Below, piece after piece: positions 16,673 to 24,477 of a stretch of DNA of 64,000 nt; position 1 is the first letter of the stretch; each line of letters begins with the position of its first letter. The DNA is from Parasedimentitalea maritima (lineage in GTDB: Bacteria > Pseudomonadota > Alphaproteobacteria > Rhodobacterales > Rhodobacteraceae). Position numbers and translations under genes: made by a program. The DNA lies in contig NZ_VAUA01000003.1 in the NCBI RefSeq assembly GCF_005771405.1, positions 124,001-188,000 on the forward strand, written 5' to 3'. The notes under the pieces are model-generated. The model worked only from the letters and a program-made list of their open reading frames with translations. It ran no database searches and was not told the DNA's origin.

Positions 16673-16742
16673 TTACGGCACAGCGTAAATCAAAACAAAT
16701 TACGCCGCAACGTAAATATCTACTTTTTACGCCATGGCGTAA
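16673..16742. promoter_or_regulatory. Three phased HipB operators upstream of hipBA
   Basis: Three 16-bp dyads share TTACG-N6-CGTAA: 16673-16688 (centre GCACAG), 16700-16715 (CCGCAA) and 16727-16742 (CCATGG, perfect palindrome). Start-to-start spacing is exactly 27 bp each time, so bound HipB dimers would keep a constant helical phase. The promoter must lie within or beside the array, giving cooperative autorepression. Confidence 0.85.
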
Positions 16743-16756
16743 CAATCGAGCCGCAC

Positions 16757-17620
16757 TTATGCCTGCAGCCCCGCAGCGCGCACCTGCTCGGGCGTCACCA
16801 GCTTTGATGCGATCAAATCCTCGATCTGCCGGTTGGTGATGTGGCGGCATAGAGGATGGCGCTCGTGGATCCATTCGGCGAGGCTCGCTCGGCCTTTGGC
16901 TTCGGCCTCTCGCGCCTTCTCGCGGTCGGCCTGCACCTGGGCAAGCCCCGTCTCCCACCGGCGCATCTTGAACCAATTGTCCGAGAAACAGACCTTGCTC
17001 CGCGTGTAGCCTTCGCTTTCCTTGGCATAGGCTTTGACCGCTTGCTTCAGATCATCGGGCTTCACTCCCGCCTTCACAGCTGCTGCGATCAGGCGCAGAC
17101 TGGTTCGCCGGTCTCGGATCCTGTCTTCGGGATAGGCCGCCAGGATCTTCTCAGCTTCAAAATCTTCAACCTCCGCCGCCGCCTCGCGCTTGCGCGTAGG
17201 TGGTTTATGGATGGTTTTAGGATGGTTTGGGGTCCACCGTGAACCCCGTACCCAGTTCACCGTGGACCCCGTACCGGGTTCAGGCTGGACGGGGTTCACA
17301 GTGACCCCCGTGTCGATGTCGGGCTCAGCCGTGGGTTCGAGCGCGGCCACGCGCTCCAGAACGATGCGGTAAATGACGGTGTAGCCGTTCTTGCAGTGCC
17401 GCCGCCCCGTCTCGATCAGAATGCCTTCGCGCAGGAAGTCGATGATGGTGCGCTTCACCGTGCTCTCGCTGAGCTCTGTGTGGCGCTGGATCGTCCCCTT
17501 GGAACACCAGATGCCTGAGCCGTCATCGCTCGCCTTGTCGGCCAGGAACATGATGATCTGCTTGCGCGCGGCGCTGCCAAAGCGGCGCTCGGCGCATTCA
17601 TTTGCGATGCGCCAGCTCAT
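16757..17620 (-). CDS. HTH replication-initiator-like protein of the left island
   Basis: 287 residues. The N-terminal winged-helix (about 1-80; GSAARKQIIMFLADKASDDGS, then CSKGTIQRHTELSESTVKRT and REGILIETGRRHCKNGYTVIY) is an HTH_36-like domain common in phage and plasmid initiators. The C-terminal half is helical and charged, ending CRHITNRQIEDLIASKLVTP. The prophage gene at 48413-49288 has the same layout and related sequence (ADxASDDGSGIW.SKG, RKCKNGFTVEYRIDL, PxICRHIT at the C-terminus). Between the domains the DNA carries iterons (17230-17313), as in lambda gene O. It is the last gene of the left island before the att copy. Confidence 0.75.
   Translation of the reverse strand: MSWRIANECAERRFGSAARKQIIMFLADKASDDGSGIWCSKGTIQRHTELSESTVKRTIIDFLREGILIETGRRHCKNGYTVIYRIVLERVAALEPTAEPDIDTGVTVNPVQPEPGTGSTVNWVRGSRWTPNHPKTIHKPPTRKREAAAEVEDFEAEKILAAYPEDRIRDRRTSLRLIAAAVKAGVKPDDLKQAVKAYAKESEGYTRSKVCFSDNWFKMRRWETGLAQVQADREKAREAEAKGRASLAEWIHERHPLCRHITNRQIEDLIASKLVTPEQVRAAGLQA
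17209..17313. repeat. Iteron array and AT-rich patch inside the initiator gene (candidate origin)
   Basis: Four imperfect dyads based on TTCACCGTG (variants TCCACCGTG, TTCACCGTG, TTCAGGCTG, TTCACAGTG) start near 17233, 17256, 17279 and 17295, giving steps of 23, 23 and 16 bases. Several are joined by CCCCGTACC. Beside them lies the AT-richer run GGTTTTAGGATGGTTTGGG. The arrangement matches an origin embedded in an initiator gene, as in lambdoid phages. Confidence 0.6.
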
Positions 17621-17726
17621 TGGACCACCTCGCCGGTCAGAGGTCGCGAAAAAGCCGACTGAGCGTTTGCGGAGCGATGGTGGCCCGTGCTAATGTGCTT
17701 CGAAAGCTGACAGGCTTTTTCTATTT

Positions 17727-17765
17727 GGCCCCGGTTCACAGTTGCCGCTGTGACGGGGCCTTTTT
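17727..17765 (+). terminator. Rho-independent terminator at the end of the left island
   Basis: A GGCCCCG / CGGGGCC stem extended inward by TTCACAG / CTGTGA is followed by TTTTT on the plus strand. It would stop rightward transcripts just before the att copy. No rightward gene immediately upstream explains it. Confidence 0.7.
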
Positions 17766-17870
17766 CGTTTTGAACCGGCGAATTTGGCTTTGAAACTTTC
17801 GCTTTTTGTTCACTTTTTGTTAGGGGGTGTTTTGCACCCTTAAGCCGTTGTTTTCGCTTATGCTCTTTCT

Positions 17871-17917
17871 GGATTGCAAATCCGTGTACACGAGTTCGAT
17901 TCTCGTACTCGCCTCCA
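17871..17917 (+). other. attL: 47-bp tRNA-Cys 3'-half fragment
   Basis: This 47-base segment is identical to 57597-57643. It contains a GCA anticodon loop (TTGCAAA), a T-arm (ACGAG TTCGATT CTCGT) and the 3' acceptor strand ending CTCGCCTCCA, which is the 3' half of a tRNA-Cys. No matching 5' acceptor (GGCGAG) or D-arm precedes it, and the 5' anticodon strand (CTGGA) no longer pairs, so it is an attachment-site remnant and not a working tRNA gene. Confidence 0.9.
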
Positions 17918-17975
17918 TTTAAAATCAATCACTTACACGACATTCCCAAACACTGAAAAAACGCTCGCAACACGT

Positions 17976-18022
17976 TTCGCAACATTCCTGTTTCGGTCCC
18001 GTTCTGTTCCTCGGCCTATTCA
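17976..18022. repeat. Imperfect direct repeat just inside the left prophage end
   Basis: This ~47-bp stretch (TTCGCAACATTCCTGTTT through GCCTATTC) is similar to 57516-57559 just inside the right end. In the circular phage both would flank the att core in the same direction, as integrase arm-type sites do. A relic of an earlier insertion is the alternative. The rest of 17918-18059 holds no gene. Confidence 0.5.
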
Positions 18023-18059
18023 CCAGTAATTTTTTGATGCCTGGACGAGGATTTGAACC

Positions 18060-19067
18060 TCACTCCATCGGCTCGGATTCGATGCTGGTGCGATAGCCGC
18101 CACTGTCCAGGTTATGGGTCGCGCGGGTGATCAACCATTCTCCATCGATGTAAGATCTGAACCCGGCCGCAAGCAGTTTCCCCTCCGCCATGGCATCGGG
18201 ATCACCCGGCATTGTGATCAACAAAGACCGCCCAGCGCGCTGCAGTTTCTGGAACTCTGAATCCGCGGCTGTCTGTGCTGCATCCTTGTTTGGAAACCGG
18301 CGCTTTAATCTGCGTACCGGTTCCCCCTCGCCCGCCGTGCGCTCCTCCGGCTTCCCCCTTGCAAGGTCCTGATACACAGCGACAACGGATCCGGCCTTGG
18401 CCTTCACGCTGTTGCGGTAGCGCCAGCGGCTCACCTTCTTCTGCGTCAGCAGCAAGGTCGGCATGGGTTGCCCGGATGCAGTCAGGCTTTCACCCCGCTT
18501 GGCCATGACAATACGTCCGTCCCCTGGTTTGGCGATGGCGTCAAAGTCCCGCGCCACCCGGGACAGCAGGTTCATGTCACTTTCATCAATCTGGTCGATG
18601 TGAGGCAAAGCCAGATCTGCCAGGCTCTGTGACACTGCAGGTTCCATATCGTGTTCACCTGCGATTTTCTCGACCAAGGCACCGATGCTGGTACCCTCCG
18701 GCCAGCTGCGCTTTTTCTGGTCAGTAAGAGCCGTTTTGCCGCTGGTTGTTTCGCCGTTGATCGTAGCCAAACCTGTGATCATCATCCGGTCTGGTGGGCC
18801 TTCAACCTCGACACTGTCAGCCGTGAACATCCCCATGTATTTCAGCTGCAGCGGGTAGCCCAACCAAACGCGGATCTCAGCCCCCGCCCGCGGCTCTACC
18901 AGCCTGCCAAACAACGTTGTGTCGCTGAGAGTGATTTGCACATTATCGGACTGAACCCCGGCAGCATCGGTCAGGGTCAGACTTACAAGACGTGGCGCAA
19001 GTACGCCGCTGATGTCCGTCCCATCAACGGTGATGCGAAAGAAGGGCAGGAAATCCATCAATCCCAT
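18060..19067 (-). CDS. Phage tail/late control protein gpD (P2-like)
   Basis: 335 residues, the GPD family. In P2-type phages gpD forms part of the central baseplate hub, structurally like T4 gp27 and VgrG. Family features are the N-terminal FRITVDGTDISGVLAPRLVSLTLTD, the long beta-barrel region, DESDMNLLSRVARDFDAIAKPGDGRIVM in the centre and the C-terminal GEWLITRATHNLDSGGYRTSIES. It is the last gene of the leftward tail operon (T-U-X-D order) and overlaps gpX by 10 bases. The length is normal. Confidence 0.92.
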   Translation of the reverse strand: MGLMDFLPFFRITVDGTDISGVLAPRLVSLTLTDAAGVQSDNVQITLSDTTLFGRLVEPRAGAEIRVWLGYPLQLKYMGMFTADSVEVEGPPDRMMITGLATINGETTSGKTALTDQKKRSWPEGTSIGALVEKIAGEHDMEPAVSQSLADLALPHIDQIDESDMNLLSRVARDFDAIAKPGDGRIVMAKRGESLTASGQPMPTLLLTQKKVSRWRYRNSVKAKAGSVVAVYQDLARGKPEERTAGEGEPVRRLKRRFPNKDAAQTAADSEFQKLQRAGRSLLITMPGDPDAMAEGKLLAAGFRSYIDGEWLITRATHNLDSGGYRTSIESEPME

Positions 19068-19279
19068 AGGCGCACCGTCTCGGATTCCTTAGGGGCATCA
19101 ATCACAGGAAGCTGCACCAGGGTACCGATCGGCAGAACAGGCCCTTTGTCAGCCAAGCCGGGATTTGCCTCGAGCACGATTTCCAACGCACCCGCTACTT
19201 GGTTGCCGTAGTGACGCCAGGCGATTTCGTCCAAGATCTCGCCGTCTTTAGAACGGTAGGAGGCTGCGAAGTCCGCCAT
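19058..19279 (-). CDS. Phage tail protein gpX (P2-like, LysM-like)
   Basis: About 73 residues (MADFAASYRSKDGEILDEIA...). The fold is LysM-like: SYRSKDGEILDEIAWRHYG followed by VLEANPGLADKGPVLPIGTLVQLP, the hallmark of P2 tail protein X, a small tail-hub protein. AGGAG lies five bases before the ATG at 19279 (an ATG one codon earlier is also possible); a longer frame reaching 19336 lacks support. It overlaps gpU by about 30 bases. Confidence 0.88.
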   Translation of the reverse strand: MADFAASYRSKDGEILDEIAWRHYGNQVAGALEIVLEANPGLADKGPVLPIGTLVQLPVIDAPKESETVRLWD

Positions 19280-19661
19280 CATATCTCCTGATGTTGAGAG
19301 TGAAGTCTTGCCGAAGGGGCGCACCCTGAGCGGCAAACTTGCGCTGCTCTTCGCGTACCCCCTCGATGACCCAGATGCCCATAACCTTCCCGGTGCCCGC
19401 CATCATGGGCATCGGAAAGCCCAGCTCTGCAGTCCGGCGCATACGGTTCAGCTGATCCAGGCCGCCTTTGAAGTGAGGGTAGATTACCCCCTGCAAGGTG
19501 ATTGTATCTGGCCCCAGCCCGGTAAATTGAAGCGCGTCAGCAGCGCCAACCTGTTCAATCGCGGCCCAGCGGTATTCGCTGGATCGGCTCAGGCTCTGAT
19601 AGGCCGCGTTATCGATGCTGAATTGATATCCGCCCAGCTGCAGCATGGTTCCTGCCATCAT
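19248..19661 (-). CDS. Phage tail terminator gpU (P2-like)
   Basis: 137 residues. gpU caps the P2-type tail tube. Recognised by MLQLGGYQFSIDNAAYQSLS, the aromatic RWAAIEQVGAADALQFTG segment, TITLQGVIYPHFKGGLDQLN and the C-terminal FTLNIRRYDGG. It starts inside the last bases of the tape-measure gene, and the gene order T-U-X-D is that of P2. The first two codons are both ATG, so the exact start is ambiguous by one residue. Confidence 0.92.
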   Translation of the reverse strand: MMAGTMLQLGGYQFSIDNAAYQSLSRSSEYRWAAIEQVGAADALQFTGLGPDTITLQGVIYPHFKGGLDQLNRMRRTAELGFPMPMMAGTGKVMGIWVIEGVREEQRKFAAQGAPLRQDFTLNIRRYDGGLRSLLPF

Positions 19662-22261
19662 CCGCCCCCGTACTGGCCATAGTCATGCGCACCGTCATAA
19701 AGCGCCCCCGCCTGCGCAGCCCGGCCACGGCGTTCCAGCTCGTCAGCGAGATCGGAAACTGACATGCTTTGCGCATTGATCTGGGCGTGAATAATGACCG
19801 GTGCTGGCTGCGCCGCTGGCGCCAGTGCTGCCATCATGGCCGGTGTCATAGTTTGCGCCGCCTGCTGAACCTGCTGCATCACTGGGGCTGCTACCGCCTG
19901 TGCCTGATCCATCGCCCGGCGCAAACCGCCGCCCAGCGCGGACATCAAAGGCTCGGCGCGAGCAGATAGCCGGCTCAATCGCTCGGTTGCGCTCGCATGG
20001 GCTACATAACCGCCCTTGGAGTTCCAGATGGTTTCTGGACCCTGCTCGCCAACACGGCGGAAACCACGGCCAATATCGCCGCCCAGGAATGAACCAGAGA
20101 TTTTGGGTAGCCGGTCTTCTGGTACGCCCAAGGCCCGCAACCGTTCACGTTGCTGGCGCAGTACGTCATTCTGGCGTTGTTGGCCTAACCCACTGGATCG
20201 CAGGCTATCCTCAGCAGGGATCTCACCCTGACCAGTTTCGCCCGAACCAAAATAGCCAATGCTATCGAGAGCGGCCACGCCCTTGTCCCGCAACCAGGTC
20301 AAGCCATCGAGGACCGGCTGCAGCTTGCCCATCAGCCAGTCGAACTTTTGGCCCAACCAATCGAGAACCTGCTGCAGTTCCGTTTTTACAGTCTGCCAGG
20401 CGCTGGTGATCGCATCGGTGATCCCCAGTATGTCTACCACGGGCTTGATAGCGTCATTCCATGCTGACGTGAACACATTGCCGATGCCACCAAAGATGAT
20501 TGCAAGGTGGCCCTCGGCTCCCTTCCAGGCTTTCGACAACCCATCGGCAGCCGCATCCATATCACCCCGCCATGCACCGCTGATAAAGCTGCCAATGCCC
20601 TGAAATGTGGTTTTCACACCTTCCCAATAGGTGCCGAACCAACCGCCCAGACCCTGCCAGGCCGCTTCGATCTCATCCGTCATGCCCAGCTTGTCGGTGA
20701 TCGGTTTAATGCCATTGGTCCAGGCGAAGCTGAACACCGCGCCGATGCCATCGAGAACAGTGGATAGGTAGCTTTTTGCTCCATCCCAAGCGGTGGAAAT
20801 TCCCTCAGCGGCAGCGTCCATATCCCCGCGCCAGACACCGCTGATAAACCCACCAATGCCTTGAAAGATGGTTTTGACCCCATCCCAAAGCTCACCATAC
20901 CACGGGCCGATCTTTTCCCAATTTTGGTAGATCAAATATGCGGATCCAGCAATTGCGGCAACGGCCAGACCAATGGGGTTCATAAGCAGAGCAGCGCCTA
21001 TTGCCCTGATGCCGGTTACAACCAGTGGAGTAATCCCGGCAAGGTTAGCAAGGGATAGCCCCAGACGGCCAACGGCAATGCCAAAGCTGGCAATACTGCC
21101 AATGGTACGCGCTGCAAAAACGGTCCCGATAACAATGCCGAAGTTATCCCAACCGCCAACCATTTCGGCGACTTTGGACATTACGGAACCAACTGTTGTT
21201 GCAACACGGCCCATCCCCTCGGCCACTTGCCCAATCACTGGCAAAGCTGCCTCGAGCTTTTCCGACGCGGTGCGGGCAAAATCTGCAATGTCATCGCGGT
21301 TGGTGATGGCCCAGGCGCTGAACGTCTTCATCGACCGGGTCACCACCGGCATCAGCTCGGCGCCGATAGTGTTTTTCAATCCCTTTATCACCAGTTGCGC
21401 ATCAAGCTGAGCATCGGCAAAGGCCTCGGCACCGCGGGCCGCGTCTTCACTGAGCACATAACCGGTTTTGCGGGCGTCCTCGCGCAGCTGCTGCAGTGCC
21501 TCAGAGCCATTGCCCAGCATGTTGACCATGCCAATGCCAGAGCGGCTGAACAGGGCGGCAGCGATGGCTGCGCGTTCGGCTGGGTGCTCAATCAATTGCA
21601 TCTGATCAGCAATGGCCGCCATCGCGTCTGCGGGCCCCATGTTCACCAGATCCTGAGCACTCAACCCGATTTGATCCAGGGCTTTCTTAGCAGCCCCAGT
21701 GCCCTGCGCCGCCTCACCTAAGCGCTTTTGCATCGCAGTCAGGGAGCTGTCGAAACTCTCAGTTGAGACGCCCGACCGCTCGGCCGCATAACGGTATTCC
21801 TGCAGCGCCTCGATGCCGATGCCAAGTTTTCCGGCTGTTTTGGCTACATTGTCACCATAGGTCGCGGTTGAACTCGTCAGGGCAAAAATACCCGCTCCAG
21901 CAGCTGTCAGTCCAACGGCCATGCGGCGACCCATACGGCCAATATTTGAGGTCATCCTGCCGAAAGTTTCGCCAACCCGGGCGCTGTCGCGCATGGCGCG
22001 TTCCCAGCGGCGCTGCTTTCGGACCAGATCCTCGAGCGTGCGCTCAAGGTCTTCATATTCCCGGTCCAGCGCCTCGACGGATTTGCCTTGTTTCTTCAAC
22101 AGGTTTCGGTCGCGCGTCAACTCGCGCTGCCGAGCCTTCACCAAACTGATGCTACTCCCGACCTTGTCAAAACCAGATCGGATCAGCCCTACATTTTTCT
22201 TAAAGGAGTTCTCGAGGACGCTGCCAATGGTGATTTCAGCGCTAAGTCTTTGCTTGCCCAT
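19658..22261 (-). CDS. Tail tape measure protein (P2 gpT-like)
   Basis: 867 residues; sets tail length and sits inside the tube. The N-terminal ~100 residues are basic coiled coil (KARQRELTRDRNLLKKQGKS). TMP-family sequence (DNVAKTAGKLGIGIEALQEY, FSRSGIGMVNMLGNGSEAL) and hydrophobic segments around 390-450 follow. Near residues 455-640 is a tandem internal repeat: VKT(I/T)FQGIG(G/S)FISG and WRGDMDAAA(E/D)G each occur twice, with a third diverged partial unit. The C-terminus is Ala/Gln-rich. It overlaps the E' frameshift product by 20 bases and gpU by 4. Confidence 0.92.
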   Translation of the reverse strand: MGKQRLSAEITIGSVLENSFKKNVGLIRSGFDKVGSSISLVKARQRELTRDRNLLKKQGKSVEALDREYEDLERTLEDLVRKQRRWERAMRDSARVGETFGRMTSNIGRMGRRMAVGLTAAGAGIFALTSSTATYGDNVAKTAGKLGIGIEALQEYRYAAERSGVSTESFDSSLTAMQKRLGEAAQGTGAAKKALDQIGLSAQDLVNMGPADAMAAIADQMQLIEHPAERAAIAAALFSRSGIGMVNMLGNGSEALQQLREDARKTGYVLSEDAARGAEAFADAQLDAQLVIKGLKNTIGAELMPVVTRSMKTFSAWAITNRDDIADFARTASEKLEAALPVIGQVAEGMGRVATTVGSVMSKVAEMVGGWDNFGIVIGTVFAARTIGSIASFGIAVGRLGLSLANLAGITPLVVTGIRAIGAALLMNPIGLAVAAIAGSAYLIYQNWEKIGPWYGELWDGVKTIFQGIGGFISGVWRGDMDAAAEGISTAWDGAKSYLSTVLDGIGAVFSFAWTNGIKPITDKLGMTDEIEAAWQGLGGWFGTYWEGVKTTFQGIGSFISGAWRGDMDAAADGLSKAWKGAEGHLAIIFGGIGNVFTSAWNDAIKPVVDILGITDAITSAWQTVKTELQQVLDWLGQKFDWLMGKLQPVLDGLTWLRDKGVAALDSIGYFGSGETGQGEIPAEDSLRSSGLGQQRQNDVLRQQRERLRALGVPEDRLPKISGSFLGGDIGRGFRRVGEQGPETIWNSKGGYVAHASATERLSRLSARAEPLMSALGGGLRRAMDQAQAVAAPVMQQVQQAAQTMTPAMMAALAPAAQPAPVIIHAQINAQSMSVSDLADELERRGRAAQAGALYDGAHDYGQYGGG

Positions 22262-22660
22262 TAATGCCCTCTATCCACCACAAAAAGCGGGTCACCCGCA
22301 TTCCTGTAATCTCTGCCTCTGACCACCCGGTGAAACGCGCCAGGGAAAGAACCCCGCCACGTGCCGTTTCAGGCGTCAGCCATTCATAAAACCCAGCGCG
22401 GCCTGCAGGCGGCCATAATCCCGCATCTTGGCGCTTTGAATGTTTTCCGGTGCGACCTCAGCGAGGTTGGCCAAGAGGGTCACCTCGCTCATTGCGCTTT
22501 GGCCCTTGGCAGCTTTGTCGGCCGCCAACATGTCCGAGACGGCGGGTTCCCGCAGGATTAGCGACATGCGCTTTGAGCCATCGATATCGATGCCGCGCGC
22601 CAAGGTGACGATCAAGGAGCCGTCTTCGCCCTCAGCGAGGAATTCTGGTAGTTCGTTCAT
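22242..22660 (-). CDS. Predicted -1 frameshift fusion of tail chaperones gpE + gpE'
   Basis: The gpE frame stops at 22376, but a slippery heptamer G GGT TTT lies ten bases before its stop codon (22388-22394). A -1 slip there enters a second frame reading YEWLTPETARGGVLSLARF and then GWSEAEITGMRVTRFLWWIEGING, to a TAG at 22242. This matches P2, where gpE' is made by -1 frameshifting just upstream of the tape measure gene. The extension adds about 48 residues and overlaps the tape-measure start by 20 bases. Confidence 0.75.
22376..22660 (-). CDS. Phage tail assembly chaperone gpE
   Basis: 94 residues, the unshifted product (EFLAEGEDGSLIVTLARGID; REPAVSDMLAADKAAKGQSA; ending LQAALGFMNG). Tail assembly chaperones of this class coat the tape measure protein before tube polymerisation. 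AAGGA lies six bases before the ATG. It lies between the tube gene FII and the tape measure gene, the expected place. The slippery site is at its last codons. Confidence 0.88.
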   Translation of the reverse strand: MNELPEFLAEGEDGSLIVTLARGIDIDGSKRMSLILREPAVSDMLAADKAAKGQSAMSEVTLLANLAEVAPENIQSAKMRDYGRLQAALGFMNG

Positions 22661-22669
22661 TATGTATCC

Positions 22670-23176
22670 TTAAATGCCGAGTGCGGCGCGCTGTTCGGCC
22701 AGGCGATCCACTCCGCCGACGATGCGAACCATGTTGATGACGTCTATTTCTGTCACGCTCACGCCGCCGATGGTTTCCTTAAAAGCCTCAAGCGTCATGT
22801 TGATGGTGATCGAGGCGGACTGCCCCGGTGACCAGGTGCCGCGATCCGGTTGCAGGATCTTACCGCGCATGTTGTGAACAACCGGCGTGACGGTACCGTC
22901 CTCACTTTCCAGCGCCCCGCGCGCGGTCACCTGGATCAGTTGGCCCGGCACAATGCCCCAAAGCGCCAGCACGTCAGCGGAATAATTCCGCAGGACATAG
23001 CTGGTGGTCATTTTTTCCATGCCCATATCGATATCAATTGGACCGTCCATCCCGCCCGCGCGGTATTCCTCGGCGGCGACAGAGGGGCTGGGCGGAGTGT
23101 AATCCCCCAGCTCGCCTGCAAACCCGCGGCCATCGACGAACAGGTTGAAGTTTTTCAGGATGTTACGAATAGCCAT
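22670..23176 (-). CDS. Major tail tube protein gpFII (P2-like)
   Basis: 168 residues. Forms the inner tube of the contractile tail. Family features are the N-terminal RNILKNFNLFVDGRGFAGEL, the ILKxxxxFVDGxGYxG-type start of P2 FII proteins, then GMDGPIDIDMGMEKM, SYVLRNYSADVLALWG and the C-terminal EIDVINMVRIVGGVDRLAEQ. It abuts the sheath gene with a one-base overlap. Normal length. Confidence 0.93.
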   Translation of the reverse strand: MAIRNILKNFNLFVDGRGFAGELGDYTPPSPSVAAEEYRAGGMDGPIDIDMGMEKMTTSYVLRNYSADVLALWGIVPGQLIQVTARGALESEDGTVTPVVHNMRGKILQPDRGTWSPGQSASITINMTLEAFKETIGGVSVTEIDVINMVRIVGGVDRLAEQRAALGI

Positions 23177-24372
23177 TATGCAAATACCTCCGCGATATAG
23201 TCATTGACCAGGTGCGACCGGAAAGTGACCCGCTCAGCTGGGTAAGGCGGAGTAAAGTCGAAATTGAACCACACCTGCCCATTCTGGATGCTGGCAGCGG
23301 TGTTGAGATCCGGATCCGCCCAGCACTTGCCTCCGAGCAAGGCGCCTTGGGCGACCAGCCCGGCAATGAAGCCATTCACCCCTTCGACCACATCCTCGAC
23401 GTAAGTTTTGGTGATCGCCCGGTCGACAGCCCAGAGGTGCGCCCGCTGGATGCTTTCGTTCAGCACGTCAGCTGTGCGGCGCACGCAAAGGAACTGCCAT
23501 TTTGCATCCCCCGTCGGCACCTGGTTGCCCCAGAGACGGAAGCCGTCTTGTCGAATGATGGTTGTCACAGCATTGGCATTCAGCAAGTTGGCACGGCTGG
23601 ATTGATCACCCAGCTTGAAATCAACCGGACGGGACGTGCCCATGATGCCAAAAATGCCCTTGTTGGATGGTGACACCCAGAAACCGATATCGTTGTCGGT
23701 GCGCGCGATCACGCCCGCAACCCGGGCAGATGCCGGTTCGCTCACGATACTGCCGTCGCTGGCCAACACTTTGACCCAGGGGTCAATCACATAGATGCGC
23801 CCGGTGGTGCCCCAGTCGCCCGCATAGGTCTGCGCTGCAGTGTCGGTGGTGTTCGGCCCATCGGCCACGATGATCGCGCCGATGCGGTCAGCAATACCCT
23901 CGAGTTCCGCAACCACTGGATTCGCCAGGTCACTGGGCCGCTGGTGGGTCCAGCCGGGGGCGCAAAGGATGCGTGGGGCATGTCCGACAACGCTCTCAGC
24001 GCCCAGCAGAGCATGCACGCCTTCAAACTGACCGGTGCCCGCGTTTACGCCGCCTACGATATTGGCCAGCGTTGCCGTCTCGTCTGCCCCCTCTTCGACG
24101 CGCACCACAATGACAACCGCGCCGATCTGGTCAAAGATGCCGTCCAGCGCACCGGACAATGTGCCGCCACCGGTGCCATCTACAGTGGTATCCAGTTTGG
24201 AGGCCTCAAGGCGGCTGCCTGCGATCAAAACCGGAGTGTTCAGTGGAAATGCAGCCGCGTCGGCCTGCGGTGCAGTGCCAACAATGCCGATTATGCCCGT
24301 TGAAACAGTACGAATTGGGCGTGGGCCTGAGTCAATCTCGAGCACTTCGACGCCGTGAAGAAAACCAGCCAT
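23176..24372 (-). CDS. Tail sheath protein gpFI (P2-like)
   Basis: About 398 residues. Forms the contractile sheath. Recognised by FLHGVEVLEIDSGPRPIRTV near the N-terminus (handshake strand), GIIGIVGTAP, the central QRPSDLANPVVAELEGIADR and the C-terminal VWFNFDFTPPYPAERVTFRS ending in a strand needed for sheath linkage. The frame is open further upstream, but ATG at 24372 has GAGG six bases before it and gives the family-like N-terminus. A copy of the recurrent late-strand element lies 59 bases upstream. Confidence 0.93.
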   Translation of the reverse strand: MAGFLHGVEVLEIDSGPRPIRTVSTGIIGIVGTAPQADAAAFPLNTPVLIAGSRLEASKLDTTVDGTGGGTLSGALDGIFDQIGAVVIVVRVEEGADETATLANIVGGVNAGTGQFEGVHALLGAESVVGHAPRILCAPGWTHQRPSDLANPVVAELEGIADRIGAIIVADGPNTTDTAAQTYAGDWGTTGRIYVIDPWVKVLASDGSIVSEPASARVAGVIARTDNDIGFWVSPSNKGIFGIMGTSRPVDFKLGDQSSRANLLNANAVTTIIRQDGFRLWGNQVPTGDAKWQFLCVRRTADVLNESIQRAHLWAVDRAITKTYVEDVVEGVNGFIAGLVAQGALLGGKCWADPDLNTAASIQNGQVWFNFDFTPPYPAERVTFRSHLVNDYIAEVFA

Positions 24373-24430
24373 TTGAACCTCGCTGCTGTATGCGTGTTGC
24401 AGCGATACTGCACGGCCCAGCGCGTCCATT

Positions 24431-24446
24431 CCTCTGGCGGAATTCC
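24431..24446 (-). promoter_or_regulatory. Late-strand element, copy 1 (GGAATTCCGCCAGAGG)
   Basis: Lies in the gap upstream of the sheath gene, 59 bases before its start, in the direction of transcription. It shares CCGCCAGAGG with four other copies (28399, 35354, 38124, 42273), all on the same strand. Function unknown. Confidence 0.5.
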
Positions 24447-24477
24447 GGCTAGTTAGACTGGAGTTTTGTTAGAAAAT

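Noticed and set aside
17871-17917. A functional tRNA-Cys gene at either att copy
   Set aside because: The 5' acceptor strand and D-arm are missing at both 17871 and 57597.
17617-17928. 103-codon minus-strand ORF starting in the tRNA fragment
   Set aside because: Its N-terminus is translated from the tRNA-Cys 3' half (GGEYENRTRVHGFAIQ pattern), a well-known false ORF over tRNA sequence, and it overlaps a terminator.
18047-18061. tRNA T-arm-like hairpin (GAGG-TTCAAAT-CCTC on the minus strand) at the end of gpD
   Set aside because: Only a 4-bp stem; no acceptor, anticodon or D-arm around it.
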